A model generated the notes under the pieces. It was not told the origin of the DNA. It worked only from the letters and a program-made list of their open reading frames with translations, and did not search any database. Shown one piece after another: positions 15,542-22,513 of a stretch of DNA of 23,795 nt. Source of the stretch: JAWOLE01 sp035263845 (lineage in GTDB: Bacteria; Acidobacteriota; Thermoanaerobaculia; UBA5066; Gp7-AA6); assembly GCA_035263845.1 (NCBI GenBank), contig DATFQY010000163.1:1-23795 (forward strand). Reading direction: 5' to 3'. Every line of letters starts with the position of its first letter. Position 1 is the first letter of the stretch. The position numbers and the translations under genes were made by a program.

Positions 15542-17679
15542 TCGCCCGCGTCTTTCTTTCCGCCGCGCTGCTTTTCGGCGCCTCTCTCCTCCTTGCCGGA
15601 GACCTCCCTTCGACGACGCCGGACTTCGACGCCGCGTTCGCGCGGGCGGCGGACCTGCTCGAAGCGGGAAAAAGGACCGAGGCGGAGGCGGTGCTCGACG
15701 CCATCCGGGAGAAGTCCGCTGAACGAGCGTGGGAGGCGAGGGCGGACCTCCTGCTCGCCTCCGACGACCTGCGCCGCAAGGATTTTCCGGCGGCGGTCCG
15801 GAGGCTGCGCCTCGCGCCAGCGGCTGCGATCGGGTTGGAGGCGCACCGGCACGCCCTCCTGGCGCGCGCGCTCGCTTCAGCCGGCCTGAATGCCGAGGCC
15901 GCGCGGGAGGCTCGCGCCGCTTTCGAAACGGAGGAGCCCTTTTCGGGGCGGGTCGCCGCGGGCCGGGCCCTGGCCACCGCGCTGGAGAAGGCCGGGGACC
16001 CGCGCGGGGCGGAGCAGGTGCTGAAGGCCGCGGCCGCCGCGTCGGCGACACGCGGCGAGGCCAACGCCATCGCCTCGGAGCGGGCCCGGATCGGGCTCGC
16101 GGCGCATGATCCGGCGGCGGCCCAGGCCGCGGTTTACGACCTGCTCTTCTCCGGCGCCTCGATCGAGTCGCTTCCGACGGGAGTGCGAGCGGCCGTGCAG
16201 AAGGAAGAGGCCCGGCTCTCGCCTCCCGATCGCGGCCGCGTGGGCGCGGCGCTGATCGCGGCGGGGAGCGTGGAGCGGGGTGTCCGGCTCCTCCGGAAGA
16301 TTTCTCCGGCGCAGTGGCCGCCGGAGCAGAGGGCGGCCTGGCAGCTCGCGCTCGCGCGAGGGGAATCGCGCCTCGGCCGCGCGCCGGCGGCGGAGAAGGC
16401 GGCGGCGGCCGTGACGCACGACGGGTCGGCCGCGGATTTCGAGGCGCGGCTCTTTGTCGCGGACCTGAAGCTCGACCACGCCCGGGGAAAGAAGCCGAAG
16501 CTCGCTCCGACAGATCCGGCGGTCATCGCCGCGAGAAGCTCGTACACGTCGCTGGCCGCTCCGGCGGCTCCGGAATCGGTGCGGCTCGCCGCGTTCGAGC
16601 GCCTGGTTCGGCTGGAGTGCGACGCCGGGCACTTCGAGACGGCGCTCGAGCGCGCGAAGACGATCGTGAAGGAAAGCCCGAGCTCGACGGCGGGATTCGA
16701 GCCCCTCTGGAAGCTCTGCTGGGAGCTCTACCGCGACGGTGATTACGCGGAGGCACGGACGCGCATGGAGGCGCTGGCGGACACCTACGACCTTCCGGTT
16801 CGCGAGCGGCGGCTGTCGTACTGGCTGGGGCGCTGTCTCGAGCGGCTCGGCAAGGGAGAGGAGGCCGCGGCGCTCTATCGCGAGCTCGCCGGCGCGGATC
16901 CGCCGGACCTCTACGCGATCTTCGCGCGGCGCCGCAGGCCGGAGTTCGGACCGGTCACGCCCGAGCCGATCGCCGATCCGTCGGCGGCGACGGCGACGTT
17001 CCGCCGCGCCGACGAGCTGCTGAGGCTGCGAATGTTCGAGGAGGCCGCGGCGGAAGCGCGGTCGCTTCCGGAGTCGCGCGGGCGCGACCGGAGGCTCGCG
17101 GAGGCGGAGTTTGCGCTGGGCCGCTTTCCCGCCGCGGCGGACGCAGCGAGGCGGGCCTTCCCGGACTTGGGGACGCCCTCGGAAGCGCGCGTCCCGGAAG
17201 GGTGGCGGCGCCTCTACTACCCGATCGAGGAGAAGGGGTTCCTTGCGGAGCGGGCGCAGGAGTTCGGAGTGGACGCTTCGGTGCTGCGCGGCCTCGTGAG
17301 GCAGGAAAGCGTCTTCGAGCCGCGGGCGAAGTCGAAGGCGGGCGCGCTCGGCCTCACACAGCTCATGCCGGCGACGGCGAAAAGCCTCTCGCGGTCGGTC
17401 CTCCGGACGCGGTACCGTCAGGCGTTTCTCTACGATCCGGGCGTCAACGCCCGTCTGGGCGCGGCGTACTTCAAGAGCCTTCTCGACCGGTTCTCGGGCA
17501 ATACCATCTACGCGCTCGCGGCGTACAACGGAGGGCCCACGCGGATGGCCCGGGTCGTTCGGGAGAACTCCGGCCGCGACGAGGACGAGGTCTTCGAATC
17601 CCATCCCGCCTACGAGACCCGGGACTACGTCCGCCGGGTGATGCTCTACGCCGAGTCCTACCGCGAACTGTACAAGTGA
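15538..17679 (+). CDS. slt: Soluble lytic murein transglycosylase (GH23, Slt70-like)
   Basis: A 713-residue periplasmic enzyme that should cleave MurNAc-GlcNAc bonds to form 1,6-anhydro ends. The first 22 residues form a Sec signal peptide (IARVFLSAALLFGASLLLAG). Residues about 25-560 are an Ala-rich helical superhelix of TPR-like repeats. The C-terminal SLT domain shows GLVRQESVFEPRAKSKAGA with the catalytic Glu in RQES, then GLTQLMPATA, NARLGAAYF and ALAAYNGGPTR. The signal peptide fixes where the protein begins, yet no ATG/GTG/TTG exists there. CTG at 15538 overlaps the upstream TGA as CTGA, and ATT 15535 or ATC 15541 are alternatives. Coupling to the GAF-like gene suggests linked roles. 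Confidence 0.93.
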   Translation: MIARVFLSAALLFGASLLLAGDLPSTTPDFDAAFARAADLLEAGKRTEAEAVLDAIREKSAERAWEARADLLLASDDLRRKDFPAAVRRLRLAPAAAIGLEAHRHALLARALASAGLNAEAAREARAAFETEEPFSGRVAAGRALATALEKAGDPRGAEQVLKAAAAASATRGEANAIASERARIGLAAHDPAAAQAAVYDLLFSGASIESLPTGVRAAVQKEEARLSPPDRGRVGAALIAAGSVERGVRLLRKISPAQWPPEQRAAWQLALARGESRLGRAPAAEKAAAAVTHDGSAADFEARLFVADLKLDHARGKKPKLAPTDPAVIAARSSYTSLAAPAAPESVRLAAFERLVRLECDAGHFETALERAKTIVKESPSSTAGFEPLWKLCWELYRDGDYAEARTRMEALADTYDLPVRERRLSYWLGRCLERLGKGEEAAALYRELAGADPPDLYAIFARRRRPEFGPVTPEPIADPSAATATFRRADELLRLRMFEEAAAEARSLPESRGRDRRLAEAEFALGRFPAAADAARRAFPDLGTPSEARVPEGWRRLYYPIEEKGFLAERAQEFGVDASVLRGLVRQESVFEPRAKSKAGALGLTQLMPATAKSLSRSVLRTRYRQAFLYDPGVNARLGAAYFKSLLDRFSGNTIYALAAYNGGPTRMARVVRENSGRDEDEVFESHPAYETRDYVRRVMLYAESYRELYK

Positions 17680-17697
17680 CGTGGGTGTGCCGAGAGC

Positions 17698-17703
17698 CAT
17701 AAT
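17698..17703 (+). promoter_or_regulatory. -10-like box 7 bases before the yjbQ GTG
   Basis: CATAAT is followed by exactly 7 bases and then GTG at 17711. A partial -35, GTGACG at 17676-17681, lies 16 bases upstream and overlaps the transglycosylase stop. A GAGGG just before the GTG is too close for normal Shine-Dalgarno use. This supports a leaderless transcript. Confidence 0.5.
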
Positions 17704-17710
17704 CCGAGGG

Positions 17711-18115
17711 GTGAGCTCTGCGATCGAATTCCAGGTCCGCACGAAGAAGAAGATCGAGCGGCACGACATCACCGGCGAGGTGACGAAGGCCGCGGCGAAG
17801 CTGAAAACCGAGGAAGGCGCGCTCCTCGTCTCCGTTCCCCACACCACCGCCGCGGTCACGGTCGGGGAGAACTGGGACGGTGACGTCACGCACGACGTCG
17901 AGCGCGCGCTCGCGGCCTGGGTCCCGGACGTGAAGTTCGACCACGGCGAGGGCAACTCACCCGCCCACTTCCTCTCCGAGGCCATCGGGACGTCCTGCCT
18001 CGTCCCGCTCTCCGGAGGCGAACCGCTGCTTGGCCGCTGGCAGGGGATCTTCTTAATCGAGCTCGACGGCCCCCGCGAGCGCACAGTGCGGGTCGCCGCT
18101 CTCACGAGTCCGTAG
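17711..18115 (+). CDS. yjbQ: YjbQ/UPF0047-family protein
   Basis: A 134-residue protein of the widespread UPF0047 family. It carries the signature VPHTTAAVTVGENWD, then VKFDHGEGNSPAHFLSEAIG with the conserved His cluster, and LLGRWQGIFLIELDGPRERTV near the end. E. coli YjbQ has been reported to have thiamin phosphate synthase activity in vitro, but the cellular role of the family is uncertain. The GTG at 17711 gives the normal family N-terminus and follows a -10-like box. It is the last rightward gene before the convergent hemerythrin gene. The end of its coding region and its stop lie in the left arm of a heptamer repeat. Confidence 0.92.
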   Translation: MSSAIEFQVRTKKKIERHDITGEVTKAAAKLKTEEGALLVSVPHTTAAVTVGENWDGDVTHDVERALAAWVPDVKFDHGEGNSPAHFLSEAIGTSCLVPLSGGEPLLGRWQGIFLIELDGPRERTVRVAALTSP

Positions 18116-18151
18116 TCCATCCCGACTAAGGACCAAGGACTAAAGACTAGG
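18105..18151. repeat. Heptamer-repeat palindrome between convergent genes
   Basis: Right arm 18124-18151 is four 7-base units: GACTAAG, GACCAAG, GACTAAA, GACTAGG. The left arm has two units in the opposite sense, CGAGTCC (18105-18111) and GTAGTCC (18112-18118). The stop codons of yjbQ (18113-18115) and the hemerythrin gene (18147-18149) both lie inside it. It can fold as a hairpin in both transcripts and may act as a bidirectional terminator, though no U-tract is present. The organisation matches the array at 6998-7083 with a different unit. Confidence 0.7.
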
Positions 18152-18560
18152 GATCCTGGAAGAGCTCCCGCTCCTCGCGCGTGGTGTGCGCGTCCCATCT
18201 CCGGGCGAGATTGCCGGCGAGCGCCCTTGCTCCCTCGAGGTCTCCCCGTTCGCCCAGGAGCCGCACGATCATCGCCGAGACCTCGCGGACCTGCACGTGC
18301 TCGACGCGCAGCTCCCGGAAGAGTCGCTCCCGGCCGGCTTCCTCCTCCGGCGGAGCGAGCTTGTGGCCGGTGGGAACGGGAAGGACTCGTTCCTCCTCCA
18401 GGGCCGTGTGCCGGCGAAGCTCGCGATCGAAATCCTCGATCGACCGGCGCGACGACTCCAGGTCTCCCGATGTCACCGCGGAGAGGAACCTGCCGAAGAG
18501 CTCGTCGAGTTCCCGGTGCTCCCGGATCAGGGTCTCCCGCATCGCTTTGGATTGTTTCAC
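18147..18560 (-). CDS. Hemerythrin-like HHE-domain protein
   Basis: A 137-residue cytoplasmic four-helix protein with the His/Glu pattern of the hemerythrin HHE cation-binding domain: REHRELDELF, RRHTALEEERVLP, RVEHVQVRE and WDAHTTREERELF. Such proteins bind a di-iron site and are linked to oxygen, nitric oxide or redox sensing and iron handling. The substrate here is not known. The GTG at 18560 is the longest start and ATG at 18542, six codons in, is an equal candidate. No Shine-Dalgarno sequence stands out for either. It is transcribed divergently from the exported protein at 18587, with only 26 bases between them. Confidence 0.85.
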   Translation of the reverse strand: MKQSKAMRETLIREHRELDELFGRFLSAVTSGDLESSRRSIEDFDRELRRHTALEEERVLPVPTGHKLAPPEEEAGRERLFRELRVEHVQVREVSAMIVRLLGERGDLEGARALAGNLARRWDAHTTREERELFQDP

Positions 18561-18586
18561 GCGCCGCCGCGAGAGAATGGGCGCGC

Positions 18587-19027
18587 ATGTCCCGTCTTCG
18601 GCGAAGTCTCCCGGCCGTCCTGGCTCTCTGCCTCGCCTGCCACCGGGAGGGAGGCGACCCCGTTCGCCAGACGCTGGACAAAATGGTCCAGGCCGCCGAC
18701 AAACGCGACGCGGCGGCGGTGGTCGCCAACCTGTCGGAGACGTACCGGGACGCGGAAGGCCAGGCTCCGCCGGACGTCGCGGCGGTCCTTCGCCGCTATT
18801 TCGCGGCCTACGAGATCCTGAGCGTCAAGATCTCTTCCGTCGAGATCGAGCGGGCGCCCGAGGCGGCCCGGGCCCGATTCCGGGCGGAACTGTCCGGCCA
18901 GCCGGTCAAGCTGGGCGCCCTCGACCGGTTCCTGCCTTCCGCCTCGAAATACGACTTCGACGTCCGGATGGTCCCGGAAGGGGGGCGCTGGAAGGTCGCC
19001 TGGGCAAGCTGGCAGCCGGCCCAGTGA
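18587..19027 (+). CDS. Exported NTF2-like protein, possible lipoprotein
   Basis: A 146-residue protein with an N-terminal export signal (MSRLRRSLPAVLALCLAC). The Cys near residue 18 could be lipidated, but the preceding residues CLA are a poor lipobox. The mature part (DPVRQTLDKMVQAADKRDA... to GRWKVAWASWQPAQ) has the pattern of an NTF2-like/SnoaL-like fold: a helical opening with AADKRDAAAVVANLS, then strands ending in a W-K-V-x-W motif. The ligand is unknown. ATG 18587 is preceded by GAGAAT 8 bases upstream, a weak -10 in the same position as the leaderless candidates. It is 59 bases before the PAS-like gene and may or may not be cotranscribed with it. Confidence 0.75.
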   Translation: MSRLRRSLPAVLALCLACHREGGDPVRQTLDKMVQAADKRDAAAVVANLSETYRDAEGQAPPDVAAVLRRYFAAYEILSVKISSVEIERAPEAARARFRAELSGQPVKLGALDRFLPSASKYDFDVRMVPEGGRWKVAWASWQPAQ

Positions 19028-19033
19028 CTTGCC

Positions 19034-19066
19034 GGGCCGGGGGGGCTGTGTTTAAGTAACCGGCCC
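19034..19066 (+). other. Intergenic hairpin before the PAS-like gene
   Basis: GGGCCGG (19034-19040) and CCGGCCC (19060-19066) flank a 19-base loop containing an AT-rich TTTAAGTAA. No U-tract follows, so it is not a clear terminator. The AT-rich loop could hold a -10 for the gene starting at 19087. Confidence 0.35.
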
Positions 19067-19086
19067 CGCTTGCGCGGAAATCAGGC

Positions 19087-19530
19087 ATGACCGAGGAGTC
19101 CACCGCCCGCGACCTTCTCGCCGCCCTCGAGGTGGCCGTCCTCGAGCAGGACGACGACGGGTCGTTGCGCGTGGCCGGGTCAATCCCGGAATGGTTCGCG
19201 CGGTTCCGTCCCGGGTCGATGTCCGTCCCTCCGAGGATCGAGGCTGCCCTGGGATCTGCCTTCCTCGAGAACTTCCTCGTCGAGGCGGAGGGCTTCTGGG
19301 ATTCGGAGGACGCCGGGAGGCTGCGCTCGGGGATGTGGACGGAGGCCGGGCCCGACGGAGACGACTTCCACCTGGAGGCCTCGGCGGTCCGGATCGGCCG
19401 GCGGCGGTTCCTCGTCATCGAGGACCAGACGCCCGTGTACGACGAAAAGCAATCGGTCCTGCAGCGCGCGCGCTCCCAGAACCTCTCGCGGCGCGAGCGG
19501 CGGCGGGAAGAGGAAAACAAGGCGCGGTGA
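19087..19530 (+). CDS. Small PAS-like protein, first gene of the GTPase/OmpA cluster
   Basis: A 147-residue soluble acidic protein. Residues about 5-120 look like a PAS-like fold: DLLAALEVAVLEQDDDGSLRV (shown in part), IPEWFARF, SAFLENFLVEAEGFWDSED, GRLRSGMWTEAG, then SAVRIGRRRFLVIEDQTPVY. A basic helical tail follows (LQRARSQNLSRRERRREEEN). The pattern 'FL.NFL..AE.FW' with a strand-rich second half resembles an uncharacterised domain found beside OmpA-type and GTPase genes (recall, not tested). No kinase or DNA-binding motif is present. A coiled-coil gene follows after 32 bases in the same direction. A sensor or adaptor role for the downstream complex is inference. Confidence 0.75.
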   Translation: MTEESTARDLLAALEVAVLEQDDDGSLRVAGSIPEWFARFRPGSMSVPPRIEAALGSAFLENFLVEAEGFWDSEDAGRLRSGMWTEAGPDGDDFHLEASAVRIGRRRFLVIEDQTPVYDEKQSVLQRARSQNLSRRERRREEENKAR

Positions 19531-19562
19531 AAAAGCGAGGGCTTCCAAATCGGGGACGACCG

Positions 19563-20186
19563 ATGAGAAAGGCGGGCAGGGCCATGGCGGTAACGGAGCA
19601 GCACAAGCGCGGCAACGACAAGGGCGATGGCCAGGCGGCGAAGGGCGCGGCCGCCATCCCGGTCGAAGCGGCCGGGGGGAACCTGGAGAAGATCCGGGAC
19701 ATCCTCTTCGGCGCGCAGGTTCAGGATTTCGACAAGCGGTTCCAGCGTCTGGAGGACCGGTTGCTGAAAGAGACCTCCGACGCGCGGGCGGAGACCAGGA
19801 AACGCTTCGAGGCCCTCGAGGCGTTCCTCAAGAAGGAAGTGGATTCCCTCTCCGAGCGCATCAAGACCGAGCAGGCGGAGCGCACCGAGTCGGGCAAAGA
19901 GATCTCCCGCGAGCTGCGCGAGGCCGCGCGCAACCTCGAGAAGAAGCTCGCCCAGCTCGACGATGTGACGTCCAAGGCCCAGCGGGAGCTTCGCCAGCAG
20001 ATCCTCGACCAGTCCAAGGCGCTGACCGAGGAGATCCGCAGCCGGATCCGCGAAACCGCGACGGCGCTGACGAAGGAGATTCGGGAGCTGCGCGCGGAGA
20101 AGACCGACCGCTCGGCGCTGGCGACCCTCTTCACGGACGTCGCGATGCGCCTCTCCGGCGACTCCAAGCAGTCGGCGAAGGAGTGA
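19563..20186 (+). CDS. Coiled-coil protein of the GTPase/OmpA cluster
   Basis: A 207-residue soluble protein with no signal peptide. A disordered, Gly/Ala/Lys-rich N-terminus of about 38 residues is followed by LEKIRDILFGAQVQDFDKRF, which begins a continuous charged coiled coil to about residue 180. The C-terminal end DRSALATLFTDVAMRLSGD is a separate, conserved-looking helix. The two end motifs suggest specific docking sites joined by a rod. Two starts are possible: ATG 19563 after GGGGA, or ATG 19584 after GGGCAGGG. I use the first. The OmpA-type gene begins 13 bases after the stop. Function is unknown; a filament, scaffold or spacer between the GTPase and the membrane protein is possible. 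Confidence 0.8.
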   Translation: MRKAGRAMAVTEQHKRGNDKGDGQAAKGAAAIPVEAAGGNLEKIRDILFGAQVQDFDKRFQRLEDRLLKETSDARAETRKRFEALEAFLKKEVDSLSERIKTEQAERTESGKEISRELREAARNLEKKLAQLDDVTSKAQRELRQQILDQSKALTEEIRSRIRETATALTKEIRELRAEKTDRSALATLFTDVAMRLSGDSKQSAKE

Positions 20187-20199
20187 GGCTCAAGCCCCG

Positions 20200-21978
20200 A
20201 TGGGCGATGCCGTCAAGCCCGGCAACGGAGGCGAGGCGCCGCCCGTCCCGGCGGAGGACCCGCTCCTAGTCGAGCTCCGCGGCCTCCTGCTGGCCGCGGA
20301 GAAGAAGGACGTCACCCAGATCCAGGAGCGGCTCGACGATCCTCAGAGCCGCGCCGAGGACATCAGCCACGTTCTGCCCGAAGCGATCGCGATCCGTTCG
20401 CGGCGCGACCGCGACCTGACCGACTCGTTGCTGCCTGCCGTCGAGGAGGCGATCGGGATCTCCGTGCGCCGCCACCCCGACGTCCTGGTGGACGGGCTCT
20501 TCCCCGTCATGGGACCGGCGATCCGCAAGTCCATCACCAACACGTTGGCGGAGATGCTGGAGTCCCTGAACCAGACGCTGGCGATCGGGTTCTCGAAGCA
20601 GGGATTGAAGTGGAGGCTCGAGGCCTGGCGGACGGGCAAGCCGTTCGCCCAAGTCGTCCTGTTACGCACGCTGCTCTACCGCGTCGAGCAGGTCTTCCTG
20701 ATCCATCGCGAGACCGGCCTTCTCCTGTGCCACGTCTCGGCGCCGGGCGCGGCCGTCCAGGACGCCTCGATGGTCTCGGGCATGCTCACGGCGATCCGCG
20801 ATTTCGTAGGCGACTCCTTCGGCTCGGCGGGCGCGGGCGGGCTCGACGCGTTCCGAGTCGGGGAGCTGGACGTCTGGGTCGAGCAGGGTCCGCGCGCCGT
20901 CCTCGCCGCGGTCATCCGCGGGACGCCCCCGAAAGAGCTCCGAGCAGTCTTCACCGAGGCGATCGAGAAGATCCACCGCGATCACGCGGGCGACCTCGAA
21001 GAGTTCGCCGGCGACGCGGCGCCGTTCGAGAGATCGCGCGGCGTCCTGGAGGAGTGCCTGAAGTCCCAGAAGCAGCCGGCCGAGGAGAAGGCGGCGCGCC
21101 GAAGGGGCCTTCGCCGTTATGCCCCGGTGCTCGGCGTCTTCGCCGTCCTCGCCGCCGCGATCGGCTTCTGGGTGTTCACGACCGTGCGGCGCAACGAACG
21201 CTTCGAACGGTACGTGCGGAGCCTCGCGGCGCAGCCCGGGATCGTCGTGACCGCCTCCGGCCGCCGCGGGGGGAAGTTCTTCGTGGAAGGGCTGCGGGAC
21301 CCGCTCGCGGCCGATCCGGCCCCGATGGCCGCCGCCGCGAAGCTCGACCCGAAGGAGGTCGTCGGAAGCTGGAAGCCTTACCGGGCGCTCGATCCTCCGA
21401 TCGTCGTGGCCCGCGCGAGGACGTTCCTCTCAGCGCCGGAATCGGTTTCCCTGCGCGTGGACGGAGCGACCCTCGTCGCCGCGGGCTCCGCGCCGGCGCG
21501 GTGGATTCAGGAGTCGCGCCGGCTCTCCCGCTCGATTCCCGACGTCTCGAGCTACGACGACCGGGGCGTCTCCGACACCGATCACGCCGGCCTCGACAGG
21601 CTCCGCAAGGCCGTCGAATCCCGACGCGTGTTCTTCGCCCGCGGCTCCTCGGAGCTGGCGGCGGCCGAGTCGGAACGGATCGCGCAGGCTTCGCGCGAGA
21701 TCGGCGAGCTCGGCCAGGCCGCTTCCGCGGCGGGGATGCCGGTTCGCGTCGAGGTCGTGGGTCGGGGCGACAGCGAGGGGACGACCGACGTCAACCTGTC
21801 GCTTTCCCGCAAGCGCGCGGAGAAGGTCCAGGCGGCGCTCGGCGTCCCGCCCGCCGGCGTGGCCCTGGCGGCGACCGGCGTGGGCGCCTCTCAGCCCCTG
21901 GTCGAGGAGAAGACCGACCAAGACCGACAGGTCAACCGCAGCGTCTCCTTTCGGGTGATACTTCCCGAGCCCAAATGA
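20200..21978 (+). CDS. Membrane-spanning OmpA-family protein with large cytoplasmic domain
   Basis: A 592-residue inner-membrane protein. There is no N-terminal signal. Residues 1-305 are cytoplasmic: helical region 20-150 (FPVMGPAIRKSI, GLKWRLEAWRTGKPFAQVVL) and a longin/Roadblock-like segment at about 158-262 (YRVEQVFLIHRETGLLL, MVSGMLTAIRDF, LAAVIRG). The basic RRRGLRR precedes one TM helix at 307-327. The periplasmic part has BON-like segments (about 345-445) and an OmpA C-terminal domain at 470-590. Its peptidoglycan diaminopimelate-binding residues D524 and R539, 15 apart as in Pal, are kept (GRGDSEG, LSRKRA). The stop overlaps the GTPase ATG. The layout links a cytoplasmic switch to the cell wall. 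Confidence 0.88.
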   Translation: MGDAVKPGNGGEAPPVPAEDPLLVELRGLLLAAEKKDVTQIQERLDDPQSRAEDISHVLPEAIAIRSRRDRDLTDSLLPAVEEAIGISVRRHPDVLVDGLFPVMGPAIRKSITNTLAEMLESLNQTLAIGFSKQGLKWRLEAWRTGKPFAQVVLLRTLLYRVEQVFLIHRETGLLLCHVSAPGAAVQDASMVSGMLTAIRDFVGDSFGSAGAGGLDAFRVGELDVWVEQGPRAVLAAVIRGTPPKELRAVFTEAIEKIHRDHAGDLEEFAGDAAPFERSRGVLEECLKSQKQPAEEKAARRRGLRRYAPVLGVFAVLAAAIGFWVFTTVRRNERFERYVRSLAAQPGIVVTASGRRGGKFFVEGLRDPLAADPAPMAAAAKLDPKEVVGSWKPYRALDPPIVVARARTFLSAPESVSLRVDGATLVAAGSAPARWIQESRRLSRSIPDVSSYDDRGVSDTDHAGLDRLRKAVESRRVFFARGSSELAAAESERIAQASREIGELGQAASAAGMPVRVEVVGRGDSEGTTDVNLSLSRKRAEKVQAALGVPPAGVALAATGVGASQPLVEEKTDQDRQVNRSVSFRVILPEPK

Positions 21979-22472
21979 TCCAGAAGAAGATCTGCATGCT
22001 CGGGGCCTTCGCGGTCGGAAAGACGAGCCTCGTCTCGCGCTACGTCAAGAGCATCTTCTCGGACAAGTACCACAGCACCGTCGGTGTGAAGGTGGACAAG
22101 AAGCTCGTCGTGGTCGGCGACGAGCAGATCGACCTGCTGCTCTGGGACCTCTACGGCGAGGACGAGTTCCAGAAGATCCGGGAGACGTACCTGCGCGGGT
22201 CCTCGGGCTACGTGCTCGTCGCCGACGGGACCCGGCGCGAGACGCTGGACAAGGCCGTGGTTCTCCACAGCCGCGCCCAGGAGACGGTGGGGAAGGTCCC
22301 GTTCGTCCTGATGATCAACAAGGCCGACCTTGCCGACAAGTGGGAGATCCAGAGCGAGGCGGTCACGGACCTCGGAGGCGGCGGCTGGCCCGCGTTCAAG
22401 ACGAGTGCGAAGACGGGGGAGGGCGTCGAGGAGGCGTTCCTGGCTCTCGCCCGGAAAATGGTCGGAGGTTGA
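21975..22472 (+). CDS. Ras/Rab-like small GTPase
   Basis: A 165-residue single-domain small GTPase. The G motifs are complete: P-loop GAFAVGKTSL (10-19), switch I Thr35 in YHSTVGVKV, G3 WDLYGEDEF (57-65), NKAD (115-118) and TSAKTG (143-148). The catalytic Gln of Ras (DTAGQ) is replaced by Glu62 and the usual Ala by Tyr60, so intrinsic hydrolysis may be slow or need a partner. There is no C-terminal Cys for lipidation, so membrane association would need a partner such as the OmpA-type protein. ATG 21975 overlaps the upstream stop as ATGA, implying coupled, stoichiometric translation. Confidence 0.93.
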   Translation: MIQKKICMLGAFAVGKTSLVSRYVKSIFSDKYHSTVGVKVDKKLVVVGDEQIDLLLWDLYGEDEFQKIRETYLRGSSGYVLVADGTRRETLDKAVVLHSRAQETVGKVPFVLMINKADLADKWEIQSEAVTDLGGGGWPAFKTSAKTGEGVEEAFLALARKMVGG

Positions 22473-22497
22473 CACCCCGGTCCCCCTCCGTTACCCT
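22469..22497 (+). promoter_or_regulatory. Sigma-70 promoter for tRNA-Asn
   Basis: TTGACA at 22469-22474, a 17-base spacer, then TACCCT at 22492-22497. The -35 is perfect and overlaps the GTPase stop codon. The predicted start near 22504 lies about 10 bases before the tRNA. Confidence 0.75.
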
Positions 22498-22513
22498 CTC
22501 CGGTCCGCTCTTT

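Noticed and set aside
15877..18729. Long minus-strand open frame of 950 codons opposite the transglycosylase and yjbQ
   Set aside because: It crosses several real genes on the opposite strand and has the low-complexity Arg/Pro-rich composition of a shadow frame.
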